DNA from: Acanthochromis polyacanthus
Lineage: Eukaryota > Chordata > Actinopteri > Pomacentridae
Direction of reading: 5' to 3'
NCBI RefSeq assembly: GCF_021347895.1
Contig: NC_067135.1
Coordinates: forward strand, 25,662,441-25,726,440
Length of the DNA: 64,000 bases
This document shows positions 22,201-28,530 of the stretch, piece by piece; the stretch's first letter is position 1; every line of letters begins with the position of its first letter. The notes under the pieces are model-generated. The model was given only the letters and a program-made list of their open reading frames with translations. It was not told the DNA's origin and did no database searches. The translations under genes were made by a program, and so were the position numbers.

Positions 22201-23947
22201 GATAAAGTGAATGTTCCAAGCAGCTGGTTCAGAGGAGAACTTCCTCACCATCTAAAGCTACAGAAACAGAGATTTAAGCAGAACTCAGCTATGTTACATG
22301 AATATGCTTTTAATGAGTCTCCAACCAATCAGAAGTCACACATTAATGTCATGTACAGATGTGCTCAGATTAATATACTGTTTTTTTTCCTCTTGTTTCC
22401 AGTTGATGAAGACTGAGACAGAACTGAGGACAGTGATCCAGAACATGAACAAAGAGGTTGATATTTTCTCTCAAATCATTGATCTGCTCTCATCTCTCTT
22501 CTCTTTTCATATAATACTGGTCTGTTGTTGAGACCGAAAAAACTTCAAATATTCATAATAACCAGACAACAAACAGCTGTAATATACAAATATGTATGAA
22601 AAGCAATTGCATTAAATCTCTGAGACTCAGTCTTGTGGCTTCATTGACTCAATGACAAACTTGATTGTTCATTTGTAGAAATTTTGATAAATTCTTTATT
22701 TTGTTGATGAAAATTCTGGGAGAAAATGCTTCAGAATGAATAGACATTTGTCAAAGTACATGTTGAATGAAAAGCTGAAGTCATGAAGTCAGTGCAGGGT
22801 TATTATTGGGTGGCTGTGCCTCAGGTGGTAGAGCAGGTCGTCCAATGATGGAAGGGTCAGCGTTTCGATTCCCACTGTGACCTAGTCATGTGCTGTTGTG
22901 TCCTTGGGCAAGACACTTTACCCACCTTGCCTCCAGTGCTGCTCTCACACTGGTGTATGAATTTGTGTGAATGCTGGTGGTGGTTGGAGGGGCCGTAGGC
23001 GTGGATTGGCAGCCACGCTTCCATCAGTCTGCCCCAGGGCAGCTGTGGCTACAAATGTAGCTTACCACCACCAGAGTGAGAATGTGTGAGTGAATGAATA
23101 ATGGATCCATAGTGAAGCGCTTTGAGTGCCCAGAAAAGCGCTATATAAATCTATTCCATTATTATGTCATTATTATTATTACCTGAACAAATATGTGTTT
23201 TTTTTTTCTCAGCTAGAGGAGATCAGTCAAACCAACTCAGCCGATGGGAAATCAATGATAGCACCCATAACTGTAGAAGAGGTCCATCAATACGGCCACT
23301 ATATCCGTCTTAAGAACATTTTCACTGAGGTAATGTTGTTTACATGTAGATGAACCTTCTGAATACTGTGTAAACATGTACAATAAGTTTTATATCAATA
23401 TGATGATCAAATATATCCACAGATATTCTAAATGGTTCATTAAATAACAGCTAATGCTGTTAACATCAGAGTGTATTTTGTCTGTAGGTCAACATTTAAA
23501 GAGGTCATCATTTTATTTGTGGACACCATGTATGAAACACACACTGGAGATGATTTAGTTTTTCTACCTTTGGTGTCTAATTTTCCTCCTGCAGGCATTA
23601 AATCTAGGAGGTTGGGAGTTAGTTCTACAGATTAATAACGGCAAACCAGGCATATGCAAATTTAAGGAGTCTTTAAAACTTCAGGCTGGAGAGATTCTCT
23701 GTGTGAGTCTGAACTTTTCACTTCATGTTACATTTTTACTTTTTAAAACTTCTTTATTTTTATTCTGTTTGTAAATATGTGACTTTTGTATTTACTATAT
23801 TTACAGATATCCCGCCAACGCTGGTTCAGAAACCATCCTGATGATGTTAAACTGGTGTGGTTGGACATGAAGAAGTGGAAGCTTACAGACAAACTACAGA
23901 TGAACCTCATCAGTAACAATGGAGATATTCAAATTACTGTAATGTGA
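383..23947 (+). CDS. Butyrophilin-like receptor with coiled-coil rod and lamin tail domain (multi-exon, 5' partial)
   Basis: At least 22 exons with consensus splice sites join in one frame (about 734 codons): Ig exon 383-667, TM 747-860, linker 1013-1059, coil exons 3042-3116, 4968-5072, 6509-6613, 7367-7441, 8291-8353, 12252-12353, 12450-12554, 12775-12831, 13227-13349, 17398-17484, 17746-17817, 18714-18788, 20734-20838, 21233-21337, 21604-21687, 22403-22456, then LTD exons 23213-23329, 23595-23702, 23807-23947. The outer part is a butyrophilin/B7-type IgC-like domain, so a cell-surface location is expected. The inner part is a coil of about 464 residues followed by a lamin tail domain, the order found in lamins. 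Fish butyrophilins usually end in B30.2, which is not seen here. The leader and IgV exons should lie left of the window. Which coil exons are used in real transcripts cannot be read from DNA. Confidence 0.8.
747..860 (+). CDS. Exon: stalk and transmembrane helix
   Basis: 114 nt, phase 1-1, between tttcag and gtaagt. A short stalk (DDFFKVQSSNTS) leads into a hydrophobic helix of about 22 residues ending LAVVLFV, then a basic stop-transfer RTQRQK. Standard type I topology with the Ig domain outside. Confidence 0.88.
1013..1059 (+). CDS. Exon: juxtamembrane linker, switches phase 1 to 0
   Basis: 47 nt between ctcaaag and gtaagtac; encodes RKMKTLVNEKQEELEL. It converts the phase-1 receptor module to the phase-0 coil module. 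If the donor is skipped the frame runs into the intron and stops at 1081, giving a short-tailed receptor. Confidence 0.75.
1368..2190 (+). pseudogene. Degenerate Tc1-like transposase, block copy 1
   Basis: Broken reading frames retain Tc1 transposase motifs: KVLWSDGRKTE (altered first catalytic block), FNPKNTRPTIQHGGGSIML, IMKKEDHLHIIQENLK, and WSPQSPDLN just before the lost third acid. Related copies at 3972-4678 and 19737-20443 share the same decay, so the insertion predates the block duplication. Confidence 0.85.
1448..1557 (+). mobile_element. 5'-truncated LINE tail with (GGAT) repeat
   Basis: A 110-bp insertion flanked by aagttcatgg on both sides (1438-1447 and 1558-1567), ending in a GGATGGATGGA run. 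The same 3' tail recurs at 62241-62294. The two paralogous blocks lack it, so it inserted after the duplication. Probably the 3' end of a CR1/L2-type LINE; family not certain. Confidence 0.75.
2443..2978 (+). repeat. Unclassified insertion (LTR-like), truncated copy
   Basis: Shares its whole length with 5232-6268 but its right end is missing and is joined to sequence that precedes a coil exon. Contains an AATAAA-type signal near the end. The paralogous block at 20.99 kb has the empty site. Confidence 0.5.
3042..3116 (+). CDS. Coiled-coil exon (25 codons)
   Basis: Phase 0-0 between ctccag and gtttgt. Encodes a Lys/Glu-rich helix starting LQKKLEENEKKW. The nearly identical paralogue lies at 18714-18788, one of several signs that this part of the gene was tandemly duplicated. 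Confidence 0.8.
3308..3388. repeat. TATTA-type pentanucleotide microsatellite
   Basis: Tandem tatta/gatat units. The duplicate block carries the same array at about 18983-19065 with a different length. Confidence 0.9.
3389..3736 (+). mobile_element. tRNA-derived SINE, full-length
   Basis: Starts with a tRNA-like head (A-box like gcctcaggtggt, B-box like ggttcaattcc), then a body ending aagcgctttgagtgcc and an ATT-rich tail. Further copies at 19256-19499 and 22808-23182. Confidence 0.8.
3972..4678 (+). pseudogene. Degenerate Tc1-like transposase, block copy 2
   Basis: Same decayed Tc1 transposase as 1368-2190 and 19737-20443, with stop codons in common positions. Ends at SPQSPDLN and runs into host intron sequence ahead of the coil exon at 4968. 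Confidence 0.85.
4968..5072 (+). CDS. Coiled-coil exon (35 codons)
   Basis: Phase 0-0 between cctgcag and gtaaaact. Encodes LEEKSSETNNQLQQEKEEKK and so on, ending KNELEE. Nearly identical to 20734-20838 and similar to 6509-6613 and 21233-21337. Confidence 0.82.
5232..6268 (+). repeat. Unclassified insertion (LTR-like) with nested MITE
   Basis: Absent from the paralogous block at about 20.99 kb. A 4-bp repeat agga flanks it (5228-5231, 6269-6272). Without the nested element it is about 680 bp and holds a TATA-like ttatact and an AATAAA-type signal. A solo LTR is possible, but the ends are not a clean TG...CA. Confidence 0.45.
5318..5676 (+). mobile_element. Non-autonomous DNA transposon, 8-bp TSD
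   Basis: Flanked by perfect 8-bp duplications tggagtag (5310-5317 and 5677-5684). The ends share a degenerate inverted repeat (cctca...gaccacacagg against cctca...gaccacatagg). The 2443-2978 copy has the empty site. An 8-bp duplication suggests a hAT-type transposase; no ORF inside. Confidence 0.7.
6509..6613 (+). CDS. Coiled-coil exon (35 codons)
   Basis: Phase 0-0 between actgcag and gtaaaact; helix LKRNHSETINQLQQE through LNSRLEE. Paralogous to 21233-21337. Confidence 0.8.
7367..7441 (+). CDS. Coiled-coil exon (25 codons)
   Basis: Phase 0-0 between ttccag and gttcat (a weak donor that recurs at other coil exons). Encodes LQDEKLKWTETERKLKKF and so on. Shares the WTETER core with 3042-3116. 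Confidence 0.75.
7618..8163. mobile_element. piggyBac-like MITE
   Basis: Flanked by TTAA on both sides (7614-7617, 8164-8167). Terminal inverted repeats CCCTTTAAGCTTCAGT and ACTGAAGCGTAAAGGG match at all but one position. No transposase ORF. A TTAA target and CCC termini are typical of piggyBac. The right half carries a 28-bp perfect palindrome at 8115-8142. Confidence 0.8.
8291..8353 (+). CDS. Coiled-coil exon (21 codons)
   Basis: Phase 0-0 between ttttcag and gtgaat; encodes LDGTNAQHWQVRHENRNQLEE. An internal GTGAGA could act as an alternative donor, so this exon is less certain than its neighbours. Confidence 0.6.
8761..8870. repeat. GT-rich microsatellite
   Basis: Imperfect (gt)n with cgtg interruptions. 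Confidence 0.85.
8871..10530. other. Intron block absent from paralogous introns, unidentified
   Basis: About 1.6 kb that does not resemble the other introns of the gene. It has a patch of moderate G+C (8980-9230) open on the - strand (8941-9213, 90 codons, no recognised motif) and a purine-rich GC patch (9520-9680). Likely an old mobile element, possibly LTR-derived, but no ends were found. Confidence 0.3.
10531..11910 (-). mobile_element. Retroposon-like unit encoding a small membrane protein
   Basis: On the - strand the unit ends with caatgacaataaattc followed by a GATTCT run, a 3' tail style seen on many fish retroposons. Upstream lie a pyrimidine-rich leader and the membrane-protein frame (11350-11821). 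The 5' border near 11910 is estimated from where recognisable sequence fades. No reverse transcriptase is present, so it would be non-autonomous or a processed copy. Confidence 0.5.
11350..11821 (-). pseudogene. Small single-pass membrane protein ORF with one in-frame stop
   Basis: From ATG at 11821 the frame encodes a hydrophobic leader (MFSACCILCLVLSVCLEVIY), a short lumenal segment with EPTCPDGSFASGYVIDL, a TAG stop at 11612-11614, and then continues in the same frame. The continuation gives GKWRGIMCLAPLSVEDVKD, a clear transmembrane helix (about 23 residues ending GLSFW), a basic KIRR and an amphipathic coil (ANERIKAVGDRIDELKRKI). After about 11360 the frame loses character, suggesting a frameshift. 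The whole would be about 155 residues. I do not recognise the family. The single stop within an otherwise coherent protein says it decayed recently. Confidence 0.55.
12252..12353 (+). CDS. Coiled-coil exon (34 codons)
   Basis: Phase 0-0 between tctcag and gttaaa. Strong helix LKEPKLKEQEEQRRKEAEIT followed by a leucine-spaced segment. Confidence 0.8.
12450..12554 (+). CDS. Coiled-coil exon (35 codons)
   Basis: Phase 0-0 between ttccag and gtttat; encodes VKNKQTELQSLQEEKKKIQD and continues with leucine-spaced heptads. Confidence 0.8.
12775..12831 (+). CDS. Coiled-coil exon (19 codons)
   Basis: Phase 0-0 between cacag and gtataa. Encodes LETIREELAKSSWMSHIPW; the Pro/Trp end may form a break in the rod. 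Confidence 0.7.
13227..13349 (+). CDS. Coiled-coil exon (41 codons)
   Basis: Phase 0-0 between ttgcag and gttcat. Lys/Glu-rich helix containing EKWKKKEDEKRMQTEIENL. Longest of the coil exons. Confidence 0.78.
13981..15652. mobile_element. hAT-like DNA transposon, non-autonomous
   Basis: Ends are inverted copies around ggtgtcaaactc with ggcc-rich flanks. The near-8-bp duplication tgctagac/cactagac flanks it (13973-13980, 15653-15660). No intact transposase. A Tc1 fragment is nested inside at 15140-15330. Confidence 0.7.
15140..15330 (+). pseudogene. Tc1/mariner transposase C-terminal fragment
   Basis: The + strand reads LTAKSPDLNPIRKLLRFMER and continues with a helical tail. SPDLNPI is the segment just before the third catalytic acid of Tc1-type enzymes; here the position after PI is Arg, so no acid remains. 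Nested in the hAT-like element. Confidence 0.65.
15661..16533. other. Intron, no gene; GT/poly-G tract
   Basis: No coding pattern. A (gt)n run followed by about 20 G residues lies at 16216-16262, a likely assembly and replication trouble spot. Confidence 0.6.
16534..16873. repeat. 33-bp minisatellite, about 10 units
   Basis: Nearly perfect tandem 33-bp units (cacctgctgcattcactgat...). Because 33 is a multiple of 3 the array is open in frame as HLLHSLITDHQ repeats, which is a by-product, not a gene. Confidence 0.95.
16893..16950. repeat. GA/GATA microsatellite
   Basis: Runs of gaga and gata just after the minisatellite. Confidence 0.85.
17398..17484 (+). CDS. Coiled-coil exon (29 codons)
   Basis: Phase 0-0 between ttccag and a consensus gtaagt donor; encodes CEEKQVKLKKLLDDQQKMET and so on. 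Confidence 0.8.
17746..17817 (+). CDS. Coiled-coil exon (24 codons)
   Basis: Phase 0-0 between aattag and gtaaat. It matches the C-terminal two thirds of the 4968-5072 exon (LEQEKEE...KNELEE), so it is a shortened paralogue. The acceptor has a weak polypyrimidine tract. Confidence 0.65.
18714..18788 (+). CDS. Coiled-coil exon, duplicate of 3042-3116
   Basis: 75 nt, phase 0-0, with a handful of differences from 3042-3116 (for example KTWMETE for KKWTETE). Flanking intron sequence is also copied. Confidence 0.8.
18983..19065. repeat. TATTA microsatellite, duplicate block
   Basis: Counterpart of 3308-3388, more regular (tatat units without the gatat variants). Confidence 0.9.
19066..19255 (-). 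mobile_element. Truncated retroposon tail interrupting a SINE
   Basis: Sequence beginning aatactttatttcagacaca looks like the 3' tail of an antisense LINE. It replaces the head of the SINE that is intact in the paralogous block (3389-3736). Family not identified. Confidence 0.4.
19256..19499 (+). mobile_element. tRNA-derived SINE, 5'-truncated
   Basis: Same body and tail as 3389-3736, missing the tRNA-like head. Confidence 0.8.
19737..20443 (+). pseudogene. Degenerate Tc1-like transposase, block copy 3
   Basis: Counterpart of 3972-4678, nearly identical and with the same stops; confirms that this block was duplicated after the Tc1 element had died. Confidence 0.85.
20734..20838 (+). CDS. 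Coiled-coil exon, duplicate of 4968-5072
   Basis: 105 nt, phase 0-0; differs from 4968-5072 at very few positions (KKKAE for KKNAE). Sits at the same place in the duplicated block. Confidence 0.82.
21233..21337 (+). CDS. Coiled-coil exon, duplicate of 6509-6613
   Basis: 105 nt, phase 0-0 between actgcag and gtaaaac; LKRNHSETKNQLQQEKQKNE and so on, ending SRLEE. Confidence 0.8.
21604..21687 (+). CDS. Coiled-coil exon (28 codons)
   Basis: Phase 0-0 between cctgcag and gtaaaact. Another member of the SETxxQLQQEK family, with an internal seven-codon deletion relative to 21233-21337 (one heptad). Confidence 0.78.
22403..22456 (+). CDS. Coiled-coil exon (18 codons)
   Basis: Phase 0-0 between ttccag and gttgat; LMKTETELRTVIQNMNKE. 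Related to the 7367-7441 exon but shorter. Its flanking introns match those of 7367-7441. Confidence 0.72.
22808..23182 (+). mobile_element. tRNA-derived SINE in the last long intron
   Basis: Full-length copy of the 3389-3736 family with a longer ATT tail. It ends about 30 nt before the LTD exon at 23213, so its tail abuts the acceptor polypyrimidine tract. Confidence 0.8.
23213..23329 (+). CDS. Exon: end of coil and start of lamin tail domain
   Basis: 117 nt, phase 0-0 between tctcag and gtaatg. After LEEISQTNSADGKS the sequence enters the lamin tail domain with ITVEEVHQYGHYIRLKN. The pattern VEEV, about five residues, then aromatic-[IV]-R-L-K-N is the first two strands of the family's Ig-like fold. 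Confidence 0.85.
23595..23702 (+). CDS. Exon: lamin tail domain, central part
   Basis: 108 nt, phase 0-0 between cctgcag and gtgagt. Encodes ALNLGGWELVLQINNGKPG then KF...LKLQAGEIL. The LGGW, central KF and LxAG elements are the strongest family signatures of the lamin tail domain. Confidence 0.87.
23807..23947 (+). CDS. Exon: lamin tail domain, C-terminus and stop
   Basis: 141 nt including TGA. Encodes LVWLDMKKWK, the counterpart of the VWK...W strand in lamins, then NLISNNGDIQITVM at the end of the fold. No CaaX box, so no sign of farnesylation. An AATAAA overlaps the stop codon (23947-23952). Confidence 0.85.
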   Translation: MSRQRWFRNHPDDVKLVWLDMKKWKLTDKLQMNLISNNGDIQITVM

Positions 23948-24288
23948 ATAAACATGAGAAACATCATTTTTTATTTTTGCATTCATCAAAGTGAGCTTTT
24001 GTTTTTTTTTCTGAATGTCAAATTAACATTATCTTGTTTTGAGTTTTATTTTCTAAATCTTGTATTCAAATGTCCTTTTTGTATTTTTATCCAATTAAAT
24101 CCATACGAATTGTAATGAGTAGAGGATACAACAAGAAAAGATCAGAAATATGTACAACATTAAAACAATCAGAACAAAATATTTTCTACAGATTAAAGTC
24201 AGTTTTTAGTTTCACCTCCTTTTGCTGTTCTTCAAACTTCATGTGTCGACTGTCTTCAGGTTTTCTTCAGTGATCTTGTATTTTATTA

Positions 24289-24294
24289 AATAAA
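24289..24294 (+). terminator. Candidate polyadenylation signal
   Basis: AATAAA about 340 nt past the stop codon of the lamin-tail gene, in AT-rich sequence. It is the more likely 3' end than the AATAAA at 23947-23952, which overlaps the stop. Confidence 0.4.
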
Positions 24295-24299
24295 TCTTC

Positions 24300-25253
24300 T
24301 TTCACTTAACAGAGTTCTTCTTTGGACTTTAAGTGTGTTTAATTTGTTTCTCTGTCTGCTTGATCTCATAGTTTTTATAATATTCAGGTCTGGACACATT
24401 CAGGGTTTTATCAGCTGTTTTTGTCTCCAAACAGGATTTTGCTGCAATAGTTGGATCAGTTTCTAATCAAGTTTCCAGTTCAGAAGGAACAGCATCATGA
24501 AATGAAATCTGTCTGTACTTTTTAGAATTCATGATTCTATCAGTTTGGATAACATCCTGACAACACTGACAGAAACACAACACAAACTGTAAAAAGTATG
24601 TTTCATTATAAAGCACAATAGTCCCTATATACAGGATTGTGTTTTTTATGTCATTTCCAGTAATGTGCTGCAGCTAAATCATTACAACAGAGACATTAAA
24701 TAGAAAAACCTGATATTACATCTATAGATGTCATTTAAAAGAAGATGTATTGTAGAAGTCAACAATGAAGTTGTCAAAGTGAGCACCAGTTAATCATCAA
24801 CCTTCTTCCACTGTGCTGCCATGTTGATATGCAGAGTTGGTTGAACTGATTATTGGAGCTGCTGGGTTTCTTTTCAGACAAGGTTTTAGTCATTTAAACT
24901 GGATTTTTTTATGTTCCCAACTGGACAGAAAATCCTCAGATTATTCAAACCCACTCCAGTTTAAATATAGAACTGCTTTTTGAAGGCTTTTTGATTGACA
25001 GTAGGTTTTTTTCTGGCTGGACGTCATATAAACCAGTGACATAAGATGGTAAGACATGAATGTTTCAGGTAAAATGATCGGTTGAACTCCATAGGAACAT
25101 TATTGGAAATGATAAATTTGCCTAAAATGTTCTTTGAAATGAGATTAAAGCATTTTATTTCCCTGCTAGTCTGGTAAGATTTAATCAGTTTTTGGAATTC
25201 ATTTCATTCAGCTTTTCAGAAAAATTCAGATTATTTTATGATTATTATTCACA
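24300..25253. other. Spacer between the two butyrophilin-like genes
   Basis: AT-rich, no ORF or repeat recognised. The promoter of the downstream gene is expected here; no TATA box stands out. Confidence 0.5.
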
Positions 25254-25311
25254 ATGAATACTGTTATGCAGCTGAAATGTATCCTCAGTTTGGTGTGTTT
25301 TGTCAAACCAT
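25254..25311 (+). CDS. Exon: signal peptide
   Basis: ATG followed by MNTVMQLKCILSLVCFVKP, a short hydrophobic leader, ending phase 1 at a gtgagt donor. Position and phase fit the leader exon of a butyrophilin-like gene. Confidence 0.65.
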
Positions 25312-25699
25312 GTGAGTACAAATACAGACATTTTCCCATATCATATTTTATTATTTTTAGTTTGTTTTAAAATTTCATATTTTGAAAAAAAAATAATTAT
25401 TGTCACAAACACAGAATTTTCACTCAGCATTCACTGCATTTTGTATTTTTGCATGAAAATAGCAAAAAGCAGCATCATATAAACCATTTGACATCTAAAA
25501 GGGTAAAAGTGAAAATAAATGAATCATAATAAATAATACTCATATTTATTGAGTATATGATAGTGATATAATGTTGTAATATTGACGTACAATGCTGCTA
25601 TGGCTCTGTTTTTGATGCTGACATCTGTTTAACTGTTCATAGAGATATAAAAAGATGTTTTCTTACTCAGGTGAGGCAGTTGATCAATATCAGTGTGCC

Positions 25700-26013
25700 C
25701 GCGTGGCTTAATGGTTAAAGCAACGGCGAACTATGTACAACAGCCCGGGTCCGATTCCTGCTCGTATCCCTTCGCTACATGTTTTTAGGGGTGACATGTC
25801 TCGGTGGGTAGAGTGGCTGTCTTGTAACTGGAAGGTTGCCGGTTCAATCCTTGGCCCGTTGAGCTCATGTCGAGGTGTCCCTGAGCAAGACACCTAACCC
25901 CTAATTGCTCCTGGTGGGTCGTGGTTAGCGCCTTGCATGGCAGCTTCCGCCATCAGTGTGTGAATGTGTGTGTGAATGGGTGAATGTGACGCATCATGTA
26001 AAGCGCTTTGGAA
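25700..26013 (+). mobile_element. tRNA-derived SINE pair
   Basis: Two tRNA-like heads in tandem: 25700-25768 (ggcttaatggtt / ggtccgattcc) and 25785-25860 (gtgggtagagtggc / ggttcaatcc). The second continues into a SINE body ending aagcgctttgg, only about 15 nt before the IgV exon acceptor. Confidence 0.65.
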
Positions 26014-26027
26014 ATACAACCATTTAG

Positions 26028-26357
26028 ATTTTTTAGAACTCTTGGAAGCATTGATCAGCATGACTGGTGATGTCACATTGCCGTGCCACATGGAACCTGC
26101 CACGGACGCCACCAACGAGTTGCTGGAGTGGTCGAGATCGGACCTGAACCCCAGATTCATCCACGTGAGGCGGGACGGTGAAGACCATCTGGTTGATCAA
26201 AACCCGTCATACATGAACAGAACATCGGTGTTTGTCGATGGACTGAAACAGGGAAACATGTCACTGAGACTCTCCAGAGTGAGGCTGTCTGATGAGGGCA
26301 TGTACAGGTGTTTTAGTCCAAGATTGACGACAGATTGTAGAGTTCAGCTTGTTGTCA
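26028..26357 (+). CDS. Exon: IgV domain of butyrophilin/B7 type
   Basis: 330 nt, phase 1-1, acceptor catttag and donor gtacgt. V-set landmarks are GDVTLPC (first Cys), LLEWSR (the Trp), and LRLSRVRLSDEGMYRCF (the D-x-G-x-Y-x-C motif with the second Cys). The nearer ttttttag acceptor would create a stop with the leader exon, so the one at 26026-26027 is preferred. Confidence 0.82.
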
Positions 26358-26434
26358 GTACGTATACAAAACTCCAGAGAAGATTTCACTGTAAGGTTGA
26401 GTTTTTCAAAGCTTTTTTCTGTTGTTTTTATCAG

Positions 26435-26475
26435 ATGCTGTCATTGAGATAACCAAAGTCAGTGCTGGAGTCTTC
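26435..26475 (+). pseudogene. Truncated membrane exon cut by LINE
   Basis: After acceptor tatcag the frame reads AVIEITKVSAGV in phase 1, the usual run-in to a butyrophilin transmembrane helix, then turns directly into the ttcttcttcttttcc tail of the antisense LINE. Confidence 0.65.
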
Positions 26476-26687
26476 TTCTTCTTTTCCTTTCGGCTTTTCC
26501 CTTCAGGGGTCACCACAGCGAATCAATTGCCTCCATCTAACCCTGTCTTCTGCATCCTCTTCTCTCACACCAACTACCTTCATGTCCTCTTTAACCACAT
26601 CCATAAACCTCCTCTTTGGTCTTCCTCTAGGCCTCCTGCCTGGCAGTGGGAAACTCAGCATCCTTCTACCAATATATTCACTCTCTC

Positions 26688-27923
26688 TCATCTGGACATG
26701 TCCGAAGGTCTGGCCTCTCTGACTTTATCTCCAAAGCCTCTAACATGTGCTGTCCCTCTGATGTACTCATTCCTGATCCTATCCATCCTGGTCACTCCCA
26801 AAGAGAACCTCAACATCTTCAGTTCTGCTACCTCCAGCTCTGCCTCCTGTCTTTTCCTCAGGGACACTGTCTCCAGACCAAACAACATGGCTGGTCTCAC
26901 CACAGTTTTGTAAACCTTTCCTTTCATTTTAGCTGAAACTCTTCTATCACACATCACACCTGACACTTTTCTCCAGCCGTTCCAGCCTGCCTGTACACGC
27001 TTCTTCACCTCTTTTCCATACTCTCCATTGCTCTGGACTGTTGACCCTAAGTACTTACAATCCTCCACCTTCTTGATCTCTTCTCCCTGTAACCTCACTA
27101 TTCCACTTGGGTCCCTCTCATTCACACACAGATACTCCATCTTGCTGCGGCTAACCTTCATTCCTCTCCTTTCCAGGGCAAACCTCCATGCCTCCAGCTT
27201 CTCCTCCACCTGTTCCCTGCTCTCACTACAGATCACAATGTCATCTGCAAACATCATACTCCATGGAGACTCCTGTCTAACCTCGTCTGTCATCCTGTCC
27301 ATCGCCATAGTAAACAAGAAGGGGCTCAGAGCTGATCCCTGATGTATTCCCACCTCCACCTTGAACTCCTATGTCACACCTACAGCACACCTCACCACTG
27401 TCTTACAGTCCTCATACATGTCCCGCACCACTCTAACATACTTCTCTGCCACTCCAGACTTCCTCATACAAAACCACAGTTCCTCTCTGGGCACCCTGTC
27501 ATAAGCTTTCTCCAGATCTACAAAGACACAATGCAGCTCCTTCTGACCTTCTCTGTACTTCTCTATCAACATCCTCAAAGCAAATATTGCATCTGTTGTA
27601 CTCTTTCTTGGCATGAAACCATACTGCTGCTCACAGATGTTCACCTCTGCCCTTAGTCTAGCTTCAACTACTCTTTCCCATAGCTTCATCGTGTGGCTCA
27701 TCAGCTTTATTCCTCTGTAGTTGCCACAACTCTGCACATCTCCCTTGTTCTTAAAGATGGGCACCAGCACACTTCTCCTCCATTCCTCGGGCATCTTCTC
27801 ACTATCTAAGATTCTGTTGAACAACCCAGTCAGAAACTCTACTGCTACCTCTCCGAGACACTTCCATACCTCCACAGGTATATCATCAGGACCAAGTGCT
27901 TTTCCACTCTTCATCCTCTTCAA
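26688..27923 (-). pseudogene. RTE reverse transcriptase domain (two pieces)
   Basis: 27369-27923 carries [18 protein letters not shown] and [11 protein letters not shown], and ends at an in-frame TAG. The same frame resumes with GIHQGSALSPFLF and the FADD catalytic motif (26688-27359). One nonsense codon separates otherwise coherent halves. Confidence 0.85.
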
Positions 27924-27993
27924 TGCTCTCCATCACTTCATCCTTACTAATCTTTGCTACTTCCTGGTCCACAACAGTCACCTCTTCTACTCT

Positions 27994-28503
27994 TCATTCT
28001 CTCTCATTTTCCTCAATCATCAACTCTTCAAAGTACTCTTTCCATCTTCCCATCACACTATTGGCACCTGTCAACACACTTCCATCCTTATCCTTTATCA
28101 CCCTAACCTGCTGCAGATCTTTCCCATCTCTGTATCTCTGCCTTGCCAACCTATACAGATCAGTCTCTCCCTCCTTACTGTCCAACCTAGCATACAAGTC
28201 ATCGTAAGCCCCTTCTTTGGCCTTTGCCACCTCTACTTTCACCTTACGCTGCATCTCCCTGTACTCCTGTCTACTCTCTTCAGTCCTCTCAGTGTCCCAC
28301 TTCTTCTTAGCTAACCTCTTTCTCTGGATCCACTCCTGCACCTCCTCATTCCACCACCAAGTCTCCTTATCTCCTTTCCTTCCAGATGACACACCAAGTA
28401 CTCTCCGACCTGTCTCCCTGATCACATTTGCTGTAGTTGTCCAGTCATCTGGAAGCACCTCCTGACCATCCAAAGCCTGTCTCAACTCTTTCCTGAAAGT
28501 CAT
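27994..28503 (-). pseudogene. RTE linker region between endonuclease and RT
   Basis: 169 codons open with the conserved ETWWWNEEVQ segment found between the two enzymatic domains in RTE-type proteins. Ends at a frame break before the RT. Confidence 0.75.
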
Positions 28504-28530
28504 ACAACGCTCTTCCTTTTTCAGCTTCCA

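Noticed and set aside
25700..25860. tRNA genes
   Set aside because: A- and B-box-like sequence is present, but the cloverleaf arms do not pair well and the second head continues into a SINE body, so these are SINE promoters.
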